From NCBI GenBank assembly GCA_964346185.1, contig CAYFTR010000044.1:1-6512 (forward strand): DNA of 6,512 nucleotides. The letters run 5' to 3'. Below the pieces are notes generated by a model. That model was not told the origin of the DNA, did not search any database, and saw nothing but the letters and a program-made list of their open reading frames with translations. Position 1 is the first letter of the stretch; the number at the start of each line of letters is the position of its first letter. A program made the translations under genes and the position numbers. Positions 1 to 6,265 of this stretch are shown here, one piece after another. The DNA is from JAAYJS01 sp964346185. GTDB lineage: Bacteria; Bacillota; Clostridia; Eubacteriales; Eubacteriaceae.

Positions 1-206
1 CGGTAAGAAGTAGCCCTATACGCGATCATTTTAATTGAGTGCCGTGGTTTATTGTCATCGTGGGGTAAAACATTTTTAAGACGGGATTTTTTTAAAAGGA
101 CTGATAAACAAGCATTAGCAAGGTTGACTACTGCCGTATTGTGTCTATCCATTTCATTTGCCAAATGTAAAAACACTTTGGACTTTATGAGTATTAGTTT
201 TGAACC
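1..206. other. Upstream intergenic region, no identified gene
   Basis: This stretch precedes the operon promoter. No RNA gene or known protein is recognisable. The + strand frame of the regulator happens to stay open from position 7 to its ATG, with a TTG at 52 that could be mistaken for a start, but the translation there resembles no regulator N-terminus. The opposite strand is also open, from an ATG at 242-240 to the left edge, and reads like a plausible but unrecognised peptide. A T7 run at 87-93 follows no GC-rich stem, so I do not call it a terminator. It may be non-coding DNA or decayed mobile-element sequence. Confidence 0.5.
161..181. promoter_or_regulatory. Imperfect inverted repeat, candidate operator
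   Basis: The arms CCAAATGT (161-168) and ACACTTTGG (173-181) are complementary apart from one bulged base and are separated by AAAA. The repeat ends three bases before the predicted -35 region (184-189), which is where an activator of the MtlR type would be expected to bind. It does not match the MtlR operator consensus I remember for Bacillus (TTGNCACA-N4-TGTGNCAA). Its role as an operator is inferred from position and symmetry only. Confidence 0.3.
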
Positions 207-212
207 TATAAT
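184..212 (+). promoter_or_regulatory. Predicted sigma-A promoter of the polyol operon
   Basis: A perfect -10 hexamer TATAAT lies at 207-212. Seventeen bases upstream is a poor -35, TTTATG at 184-189, which matches the consensus at only three of six positions. A strong -10 with a weak -35 is typical of a promoter that needs an activator. Transcription would start near 219, leaving a leader of about 22 bases before the regulator ATG. That is too short for an antitermination hairpin, so the regulator probably acts on DNA rather than RNA. All six genes downstream could be read from this promoter. Confidence 0.5.
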
Positions 213-228
213 AAGCGTACTACGAAAT

Positions 229-236
229 GGTGGTGA
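229..236 (+). promoter_or_regulatory. Ribosome binding site supporting the ATG at 241
   Basis: GGTGGTGA lies four bases upstream of the ATG at 241 and gives a moderate Shine-Dalgarno match. It favours 241 over the upstream TTG at 52, which has no such site, and over the in-frame ATG at 256. Confidence 0.55.
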
Positions 237-240
237 TTGC

Positions 241-2250
241 ATGAATAAGAGAGGCATGAATCTGCTCAACGATATTCTTTCTTCGGAAAGATTGACAGTT
301 GAATGCTTAGCAAAAAAATATATGGTGACACAGCAAACCATCAAAAATGATATCAAAGATATCAATGATTGGTTTCAACATAAAACCGCTTTGCAAATGA
401 AGATAGATTCGCAAGATGCTGTCTGCTTGGTTAATCGTTCCGATATACCGAGCAAAGAACAATTAGATGCCCTCTTTAAACAGATGAATTTATATGTGTA
501 CAAATTATCCGGCGAAGAACGAAAAACCATTTTAATGATTTTGCTGTTGATGACGTTGAATACCGTAAAATTGGCGGAGTTGACGGAGCATTTAGGTGTT
601 AGCAAAAATACTATTTTAGGAGATTTGCAAACGATTAAAAAAAGAGCAGCTATGAAAGACATGGTTTTAGTGTCTTCCAACCGCGGTTATTGTATTGAAG
701 GGGAAGAATTTAAAAAAAGAAAAGCAATTGAAGAACTGCTCTTGGTCAATGTCGATCGTAAACGCAGCAATACCGAAGAGTCGGAACGATACGATTTTTT
801 TAAAAGCTATTTGATGACACTTATCGATCAACAAAAAGTCGAAGAAGTAATCAGCCGAATTATCGTCGAGTCGGAGAAAGAGGAAAAAGTATTATTGACG
901 GATTTCTCCTTTTCGGAAGTGCTGATTAAAACGGTTATTCAGGCAAATCGTATCGCACAAAACAAAATTTTAACCAATTTTCGCCATATCGATTCGGATT
1001 ACCTAAAAAGCTCCAAGTACAACCTCGGTAAACGCATTTATCAGAAATTAAATCGGTATATGTTATTAGACGACTACCGTGAGGAGTTGGCATATCTGGT
1101 TACACAATTAAGAAACCAACGTTATTTAAAAAATAACGGGAAAAATTCCGACATGATCGATATTTCCTTATTGATCAATGAGTTGTTGTATAACATATCT
1201 AAAAAATTGAAGATCAACTATTACCTGGACTACGATTTTTATAATTTTCTCATACAACATGTTAAATTGGCCGCTTTTCGTATCAGAAACAACGAAGAAT
1301 TGACCAACCCCTATACCGAAGAAATCTTAAATAAATATACCAAGGTTTATCAAATCATAAAAGACAACCTGGATACCTTGGAGGCACATATTAAAGGGCG
1401 ATTTTCCGATGACGAGATTTCCTTTCTGGTGATGTATATCGTTGCCATGATGGAAAAAAACAAAAAAGACGATATCATCGTTAATGTTTTACTCTCCTGT
1501 GGGACAGGTGGAGCCACGGCCTATTATATGAAAACCAGATTGGAAAGTTTCTCCGAAAAAATAAATGTTGTGGACATTGTGCCGGCTCGATACATCTCTT
1601 CGGAATTAACAAAGGATATCGATTTGATCATTTCCAACCAGGCTTTGGAATACGATGCCGTACCGGTAGTAAAAGTGAATACCATGATCGACGAGAGCGA
1701 TTTTTATCTAATTATGAAAATCGTTAATGAAATTTTATTAAAAAAGAGTCGAAAAATCAAAGTAAACAAAACTTCATTTCACGAAAAGATGGAAATGAAA
1801 GAAATCCTGTCCCCGAAGGCAATTGCCGTTGTGGATACAGTAAAAGACTGGAAAGAAGCCATTGAGCTTTCCGGACAATTGCTATTAAAAAACGGAAAAA
1901 TAGAAGCTGCCTATATTCCTGCAATGATCGACAACGTGTTGGAAAACGGCCCCTACATCGCAATTTATCCCGGTGTGGCGATCCCCCATGCGGAAAGTAT
2001 TTACGGTGCTGTTGAAAATGCGGCCAGTATTTTGATTTTAAAGAATCCGGTACCCTTCGGGAATGAAAAAAATGATCCGATTAATATTGTTTTTGCCTTA
2101 TCGATAACGGATCCGATTGTTATGGAAAAAGCTTTGTATGATTTATTTAAAATCCTCTCGGAGGAATCGATGCGACAAAAATTACTTCAATTAGAAGATG
2201 AAGCATCCATCTATTCATATATGATTGACAAAATTAAAAAGGAGGAATGA
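241..2250 (+). CDS. MtlR/ManR-type PTS-regulated transcriptional activator
   Basis: Predicted 669-residue cytoplasmic DNA-binding regulator of the linked transporter. The domain order is that of MtlR: an N-terminal helix-turn-helix (about 1-55), a second one (about 92-165), PRD1 (about 185-300), PRD2 (about 303-408), a galactitol-type EIIB-like domain (about 411-500) with Cys420 in a CGTGG loop, and an EIIA-like domain (about 520-669) with His583 in the motif AIPHAES. The ATG at 241 is chosen because the helix-turn-helix begins there, a ribosome binding site precedes it, and the conserved sites then fall at almost the same numbers as in Bacillus subtilis MtlR. Only one of the four usual PRD histidines remains (His340 in PRD2); the other positions hold Lys230, Gln289 and Tyr399. 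Family knowledge suggests activation through HPr phosphorylation of PRD2 and inhibition through EIIA phosphorylation of the EIIB-like cysteine. The stop codon directly abuts the EIIA start. The family is clear, the inducer is not. Confidence 0.92.
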   Translation: MNKRGMNLLNDILSSERLTVECLAKKYMVTQQTIKNDIKDINDWFQHKTALQMKIDSQDAVCLVNRSDIPSKEQLDALFKQMNLYVYKLSGEERKTILMILLLMTLNTVKLAELTEHLGVSKNTILGDLQTIKKRAAMKDMVLVSSNRGYCIEGEEFKKRKAIEELLLVNVDRKRSNTEESERYDFFKSYLMTLIDQQKVEEVISRIIVESEKEEKVLLTDFSFSEVLIKTVIQANRIAQNKILTNFRHIDSDYLKSSKYNLGKRIYQKLNRYMLLDDYREELAYLVTQLRNQRYLKNNGKNSDMIDISLLINELLYNISKKLKINYYLDYDFYNFLIQHVKLAAFRIRNNEELTNPYTEEILNKYTKVYQIIKDNLDTLEAHIKGRFSDDEISFLVMYIVAMMEKNKKDDIIVNVLLSCGTGGATAYYMKTRLESFSEKINVVDIVPARYISSELTKDIDLIISNQALEYDAVPVVKVNTMIDESDFYLIMKIVNEILLKKSRKIKVNKTSFHEKMEMKEILSPKAIAVVDTVKDWKEAIELSGQLLLKNGKIEAAYIPAMIDNVLENGPYIAIYPGVAIPHAESIYGAVENAASILILKNPVPFGNEKNDPINIVFALSITDPIVMEKALYDLFKILSEESMRQKLLQLEDEASIYSYMIDKIKKEE

Positions 2251-2712
2251 ATGGAAAAAGTAAAAAAAACTGACGACTACTTATTAGCAAAACTTCAAGG
2301 AGGTGATTCGACAACGGTTTTGCGTGAAATGGCACAGGCTCTTTACGAAGAAGGGTTTGTAGAAAGCAGTTATGAAGCGGCGGTATTGGAGAGAGAAAAG
2401 GTGTTCCCGACAGGGTTGCCGATTTTACCCTACGGGGTTGCGATTCCCCATACCGACAGTATTCACGTTAAAAAAAGAGGGTTAGCCGTCGGTATTTTGA
2501 AAGAAAAAGCGGCCTTTACGCTGATGTCCAGCGATACGGAACAAATTGATGTATCGATTGTATTTATGTTGGCAATTAAAGACCAGAGCGAACAGGTAGA
2601 TTTTTTAAGTGCATTGATTGACTTATGTCAAAATAATGCGTATTTAAAAACGATTGCTGAAGGGTCGGACACAGATCAAATTGATGAGATATTACGTCAA
2701 TTGATGAAATAA
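2251..2712 (+). CDS. PTS EIIA component, galactitol/fructose-mannitol type
   Basis: Cytoplasmic phosphocarrier of 153 residues that takes phosphate from HPr and hands it to the EIIB encoded at 4115-4390. It is a single-domain EIIA of the fructose/mannitol fold with the length of GatA (about 150). The phosphorylated residue is His67 in the motif YGVAIPHTDS, and the preceding EREKVFPTGLPI segment is typical of galactitol-type EIIA proteins. A strong AAGGAGG at 2239-2245, lying inside the end of the regulator gene, is placed five bases before the ATG, which follows the regulator TGA with no gap. It may also phosphorylate the EIIB-like domain of the regulator, linking transport activity to transcription (inferred from MtlR). 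It could be called gatA-like, but the substrate is unproven. Confidence 0.93.
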   Translation: MEKVKKTDDYLLAKLQGGDSTTVLREMAQALYEEGFVESSYEAAVLEREKVFPTGLPILPYGVAIPHTDSIHVKKRGLAVGILKEKAAFTLMSSDTEQIDVSIVFMLAIKDQSEQVDFLSALIDLCQNNAYLKTIAEGSDTDQIDEILRQLMK

Positions 2713-2730
2713 AAGTTTAAGGAGGAAAAA

Positions 2731-4101
2731 ATGGAATTTATTAAAGCGGGAGTTCAATACGTTTTGAACTTGGGTGCGGCGACAATGTTGCCCCTCATCT
2801 TAACAATTTTCGGTATGATTCTGGGTCAGGGTTTCAAGAAATCCTTTAGAGCAGGTATTACGGTTGGAGTCGGCTTTACAGGGGTCAACTTGGTTATCGG
2901 TTTATTATCCGATTCGGTAGGTGTTGCCTCCAAAGCAATGATTGAGCGTCTAGGTTTGCAATTGTCCATTATTGATGTCGGCTGGCCGGTAGCGGCGGCA
3001 ATTACCTGGGCAACACCGGTTGCAGTCATTTTAATTCCGATTATTTTTGCATTTAATATCCTGTTATTATCCGTCAATATGACTAAAACAATGAATGTGG
3101 ATATTTGGAATTACTGGCATTTAATTTTTCCTGGTGCCATGGCGTACTACGCGACAAACAGTATCGTTATTACCATTTTAGTGACATTAATCAACGCATT
3201 TATCATTTTTAAATTATCGGACTGGACGGCACCGGCGGTAGAAGCGGAATTCGGGTTACCCGGCGTGTGTTTGCCTCACGGTGAAACGGTTAACTGGGCA
3301 CCTTTAACTTTTTTACTCAACAGACTGTGGGATAAAGTACCCGGTATCAACCGTATTCAAATCGATGCCGACACCATGAAAGAGAAATTGGGTATCATGG
3401 GTGAGCCGATAATGACAGGCTTGGTATTAGGTATCGGTATGGGGTTCTTAGCAGGTTACGAATCGTCCCAAATTTTACAACTTGGTATTCAAATGGCGGC
3501 AATTATGGTTATTTTGCCGAGAATGGTTGCACTTTTAATGGAAGGTTTAATGCCTATTTCTGAGGGCGCACGTGAATTTGTTCAAAAAAGATTCCCCGGA
3601 AAGGAAGTATACATCGGATTGGATGCCGCAATTGCAACCGGTCATCCGTCGGTTATCTCGACAGCTTTAATTATGATTCCGATTACTATTTTATTGGCGG
3701 CAATTCTCCCCTTTAACAAAATGTTACCTTTTGCAGACTTGGCTGTACTTCCTTTTACAGTAATCTGGGCGGTAGCGGCATCTCGCGGTAATATTTTTAG
3801 AAGTGTATTGAATGCAATTATTCAATTAACGATTATCTTCTTTATTGCAACCAATTTAGGAGAATTAACGACAACAATGGCGAGAGCGGTCGGATTTGCT
3901 TTCCCGGAAGGTGCTACGATGGTTTCCGGTATTGATATGAGTTCTCACTTAACTGTATTTTTTATTTTGAAATTACTGGATCCCTCCAATTTACCGGAAT
4001 TTTTAATGGGTGTCGTTGCAGCGGCCATTTTCTTCGGAAGCTGGTTTATTGTACGCAATGATATCAAAAAAAGATATGTCGATAACAAAGAAGTAGAATA
4101 A
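2731..4101 (+). CDS. PTS EIIC component, galactitol-type permease
   Basis: Integral membrane permease of 456 residues, matching the roughly 450 of the galactitol (GatC) EIIC family. It binds the polyol outside the cell and releases it inside as the phosphate made by EIIB. Hydrophobic segments run through most of the chain, for example about 13-35, 40-60, 85-112 and 138-162 in the first half and several from 228 to the C-terminus. Conserved family features are PHGETVNWAP (182-191), GEP (224-226), SEGAREF (277-283) and the GLDAAIATGHPSV block (296-308). The short C-terminal tail is charged, as expected for the cytoplasmic side. AAGGAGG at 2719-2725 sits five bases before the ATG. The gene order here is A-C-B, whereas the Escherichia coli gat operon is A-B-C. 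Homologues in this family carry galactitol but also pentitols such as arabitol, so the substrate stays open. Confidence 0.93.
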   Translation: MEFIKAGVQYVLNLGAATMLPLILTIFGMILGQGFKKSFRAGITVGVGFTGVNLVIGLLSDSVGVASKAMIERLGLQLSIIDVGWPVAAAITWATPVAVILIPIIFAFNILLLSVNMTKTMNVDIWNYWHLIFPGAMAYYATNSIVITILVTLINAFIIFKLSDWTAPAVEAEFGLPGVCLPHGETVNWAPLTFLLNRLWDKVPGINRIQIDADTMKEKLGIMGEPIMTGLVLGIGMGFLAGYESSQILQLGIQMAAIMVILPRMVALLMEGLMPISEGAREFVQKRFPGKEVYIGLDAAIATGHPSVISTALIMIPITILLAAILPFNKMLPFADLAVLPFTVIWAVAASRGNIFRSVLNAIIQLTIIFFIATNLGELTTTMARAVGFAFPEGATMVSGIDMSSHLTVFFILKLLDPSNLPEFLMGVVAAAIFFGSWFIVRNDIKKRYVDNKEVE

Positions 4102-4114
4102 AAAGGAGTTTACT

Positions 4115-4390
4115 ATGAAAAAAATTGCTGTAGCTTGTGGAACCGGAATTGCAACATCAACGGTTGTTACAATGAAAATTAAAGAAGCATTGGAAAAAAA
4201 TAAAATTGAAGCGGATGTCATTCAATGTAAAGTAGCCGAAATCGGTCAATATGAAGATAATGTCGACTTGATTGTTACCACAACTTCTTTTGAAAGTAAA
4301 AAAGTACCGGTTATACGGGCCATTTCTTTTTTGACAGGAATCGGTATAGAAAGCGACATCGAAAAAATTATAGAAATTTTAAAAAAATAA
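4115..4390 (+). CDS. PTS EIIB component, galactitol type
   Basis: Cytoplasmic phosphocarrier of 91 residues, the usual size for a stand-alone GatB. The active-site cysteine is Cys8 in the loop ACGTGIATSTVV, close to the N-terminus as in GatB proteins. It accepts phosphate from the EIIA His67 and transfers it to the polyol bound by the EIIC. AAGGAG at 4103-4108 precedes the ATG by six bases. The last base of its TAA is the first base of the next gene's ATG (TAATG at 4388-4392). The same fold, with the same CGTG loop, appears inside the regulator, so the operon encodes both a catalytic and a sensory copy of this module. Confidence 0.93.
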   Translation: MKKIAVACGTGIATSTVVTMKIKEALEKNKIEADVIQCKVAEIGQYEDNVDLIVTTTSFESKKVPVIRAISFLTGIGIESDIEKIIEILKK

Positions 4391-5136
4391 TGAAAAAAGT
4401 AGTCGTAACAGGCGGTGCAAAGGGAATTGGTAAAGCCATTTGCGAGGATCAATTAAAACGGGGCAACTTTCCAATTATTTTGGATTTGGATGAAAAAAAT
4501 GCTCGTTTAAATATAGAGGAATGGTCTAAACAATTCTCGGCAGCCGCCGATTTTATTAAAGCGGATGTTACCGATTGGCAATCTATGCAAGATGCCGCGA
4601 TAGAGATAGAAAATAAATACGGAAAGATTGATGTTTTAGTTGTCAATGCCGGTGTCAGCCATCGAGTCTCTTTTGAAGAACTCGATCCGGCAATGTGGCA
4701 AAGAACCATTGATATCAATTTAACCGGATCTTTCTTAACAACAAAAGCATTTTATAGCCATTTTACAGAATATAGAGAAAAGGCGGACGGTAGAATTATT
4801 TTTATTACTTCCGGGTCCGCGATAACCGGAACTGGCGGCGGTGCCCACTATGCCGCATCAAAGGCAGGTAGCCACGGACTGATGCGTGCACTTTCCAAGG
4901 ATTTAAAAAAAAGCGGAACAACTGTTAATGCCATAGCGCCACGTGTTATCGTAACGGAATTGTTTGATGATCTTTACCCGAAACAAGAGGATAAAGATGC
5001 TCTTTTAAATACCATTCCGGTCGGTCGTTTCGGAACACCGGAAGATGTCGCATATATGGTCAATTTTTTAAGCTCTGAGGAAGCATCCTATATCCATGGG
5101 CAAATATTGCTGTTGGACGGAGGAAGAACTTATTAA
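4390..5136 (+). CDS. Short-chain dehydrogenase, probable polyol(-phosphate) dehydrogenase
   Basis: Classical SDR of 248 residues with a Rossmann fold. The coenzyme loop is TGGAKGIGKA (7-16). Asp32 at the end of the second strand points to NAD(H) rather than NADP(H). NAG lies at 86-88, and the catalytic set is Asn110, Ser141, Tyr154 and Lys158 (YAASK). The usual proline-glycine after the sixth strand is Pro184-Arg185 here. No Shine-Dalgarno sequence is visible before the ATG, whose first base is the last base of the EIIB stop, so translation probably depends on coupling to EIIB. By context it should oxidise a polyol phosphate delivered by the PTS to a ketose phosphate, like sorbitol-6-phosphate or arabitol-phosphate dehydrogenases. 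This is inference: SDR sequence alone does not fix the substrate, and 3-oxoacyl-ACP reductase-like annotations would be a common mislabel. Confidence 0.88.
   Translation: MKKVVVTGGAKGIGKAICEDQLKRGNFPIILDLDEKNARLNIEEWSKQFSAAADFIKADVTDWQSMQDAAIEIENKYGKIDVLVVNAGVSHRVSFEELDPAMWQRTIDINLTGSFLTTKAFYSHFTEYREKADGRIIFITSGSAITGTGGGAHYAASKAGSHGLMRALSKDLKKSGTTVNAIAPRVIVTELFDDLYPKQEDKDALLNTIPVGRFGTPEDVAYMVNFLSSEEASYIHGQILLLDGGRTY
5119..5123 (+). promoter_or_regulatory. Ribosome binding site of the medium-chain dehydrogenase
   Basis: GGAGG lies within the last codons of the short-chain dehydrogenase gene, 13 bases before the ATG at 5137. This spacing is longer than normal, so coupling to the TAA that touches the ATG may help initiation. 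Confidence 0.45.
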
Positions 5137-6168
5137 ATGAAAGCAATTGTAAAAACGAAAGAAGGCTACGATCAAATAGAGTATATGGATGTTGAAGAAC
5201 CTAAAGTATACGGAGATAAGGTAAAAATTAAAGTAGCTTATGCCGGTATTTGCGGATCGGATATACATACTTTTAAGGGCGAGTATGCAAGCAACAAGCC
5301 GCCGGTAATTTTAGGTCACGAGTTTTCCGGAATAGTGACGGAAATTGGTCCCGATGTTAAAAACTTTAAAGTGGGGGATCATGTTACTTCGGAAACAACC
5401 TACGAAACTTGCGGGACTTGTATCTATTGTCAAGTTAAAGATTATAATCTATGCGATCATAGAAAAGGTTTAGGTACCCAAGCGGATGGCGGGTTTGCGG
5501 AATATGTCCTATCCAGAGAAGAAAGTGTCCATCATGTACCGGACAACATCTCTTTAAAAGCCGCCGCTTTAACGGAACCCTTGGCTTGTTGTGTTCACGG
5601 CTTGCTTGAAAAAACAACCATTACCGAAGAAGACACGGTGTTGATTTTAGGACCCGGTACCATGGGGTTGTTATGTGCTCAAGTCGCTTTAGCGGCCGGT
5701 GCAAAAGTGATGATTACGGGGATTTCTAAAGATAAAAAACGATTGGAAATTGCTGAAAAAATCGGTGTGCATCGAGTAATTAATGTAGAAGTAGAAAAAC
5801 TGGAGGAAGTTATCAGTGAAGAAACTGAAACTTTAGGACCAACCGTTGTGGCCGATTGCTCCGGTTATATGCCGGCGGTTAACCAAGCCCTACGTTTAAT
5901 ACGCAAAAAAGGTACCTTTATTCAACTCGGCATGTTTGCCGAGCAAAAAAATCTGATGGATCAAGATGCCGTTATACAAAGAGAAATTGCCTATATCGGT
6001 AGTAGAACCCAAAAGCCCAGCTCATGGGATCTTTCCTTGGCGTTAATGGCTGAAGGTAAAGTGAATCCGGAAGTAATTATCACTCAGGAAATAAAGTTGA
6101 AAGATTTTAAGTATGGCCTCAAACGTTTGATGGATGGCGAAGAAGTTAAGATTGTTATAAAGTTTTAA
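5137..6168 (+). CDS. Zinc-dependent medium-chain dehydrogenase, GatD/sorbitol dehydrogenase-like
   Basis: Cytoplasmic oxidoreductase of 343 residues, the usual length for polyol dehydrogenases of the MDR superfamily. Catalytic zinc ligands are Cys39 (in GICGSD), His61-Glu62 (GHEFSG) and probably Glu147 (TEPLAC). The structural zinc site is intact with Cys92, Cys95, Cys98 and Cys106. The nucleotide-binding loop is GPGTMG (172-177). The acidic residue usually found at the end of the next strand in NAD-dependent sorbitol dehydrogenases is Gly195 here (ITGISKDKKRL), so coenzyme choice is uncertain. The start follows the short-chain dehydrogenase stop with no gap. In the E. coli galactitol system the corresponding enzyme, GatD, turns galactitol 1-phosphate into tagatose 6-phosphate. 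A similar role on a hexitol or pentitol phosphate is likely, but a threonine dehydrogenase-like or free-polyol activity cannot be excluded. Confidence 0.88.
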   Translation: MKAIVKTKEGYDQIEYMDVEEPKVYGDKVKIKVAYAGICGSDIHTFKGEYASNKPPVILGHEFSGIVTEIGPDVKNFKVGDHVTSETTYETCGTCIYCQVKDYNLCDHRKGLGTQADGGFAEYVLSREESVHHVPDNISLKAAALTEPLACCVHGLLEKTTITEEDTVLILGPGTMGLLCAQVALAAGAKVMITGISKDKKRLEIAEKIGVHRVINVEVEKLEEVISEETETLGPTVVADCSGYMPAVNQALRLIRKKGTFIQLGMFAEQKNLMDQDAVIQREIAYIGSRTQKPSSWDLSLALMAEGKVNPEVIITQEIKLKDFKYGLKRLMDGEEVKIVIKF

Positions 6169-6196
6169 AATTAAAAACCTAATGTCAAATGTAGGG

Positions 6197-6223
6197 GATA
6201 AAGCCCGCATAACGGTGTAAATT
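6197..6223 (+). repeat. Left terminal inverted repeat of the IS256-like relic
   Basis: The 27 bases here match the reverse complement of 6474-6500 at 18 positions, including an unbroken inner GGTGTAAATT. The outer GATAAAG-CCCG segment resembles known IS256-family ends. Confidence 0.75.
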
Positions 6224-6260
6224 GAAAATGGTCATTAGTAAATAATAATGAACCATTTTC
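6224..6260. terminator. AT-rich hairpin, possible operon terminator
   Basis: GAAAATGGTCATTA (6224-6237) pairs with TAATGAACCATTTTC (6246-6260) over 14 base pairs with one bulged A at 6251 and an eight-base loop. It begins 56 bases after the operon's last stop codon and is followed by CCTTTATATTT, which is a poor U-tract. The operon has no other candidate between 6168 and this point. It lies just inside the IS-relic end, so it may belong to the element and act as a terminator only by accident. Confidence 0.35.
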
Positions 6261-6265
6261 CCTTT

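Noticed and set aside
74..97. Terminator of an upstream gene at the T-run 87-93
   Set aside because: The only pairing is between TTTTAA and TTAAAA, with no G/C pairs in the stem.
163..180. Catabolite-responsive element (cre) at the promoter
   Set aside because: The stretch begins ATGTAA but lacks the central CG and the rest of the cre consensus.
52..240. TTG at 52 as the start of the regulator, giving a 63-residue N-terminal extension
   Set aside because: The extension resembles no part of MtlR-type regulators, has no ribosome binding site, contains the likely promoter, and would shift the conserved sites away from the family numbering that the ATG at 241 reproduces.
213..240. Antitermination (RAT/terminator) control, as in BglG/LicT systems
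   Set aside because: The predicted leader is about 22 bases and has no hairpin. The regulator has N-terminal helix-turn-helix domains instead of an RNA-binding domain.
375..680. Opposite-strand open frames of about 60-100 codons within the operon genes (also at 1757-1963, 2826-3077, 4003-4221, 4246-4452, 4449-4718, 5068-5268 and 5435-5617)
   Set aside because: Each lies inside a well-supported + strand gene or spans a junction between two, shows no family motif, and is best explained as a shadow of the real coding frame.
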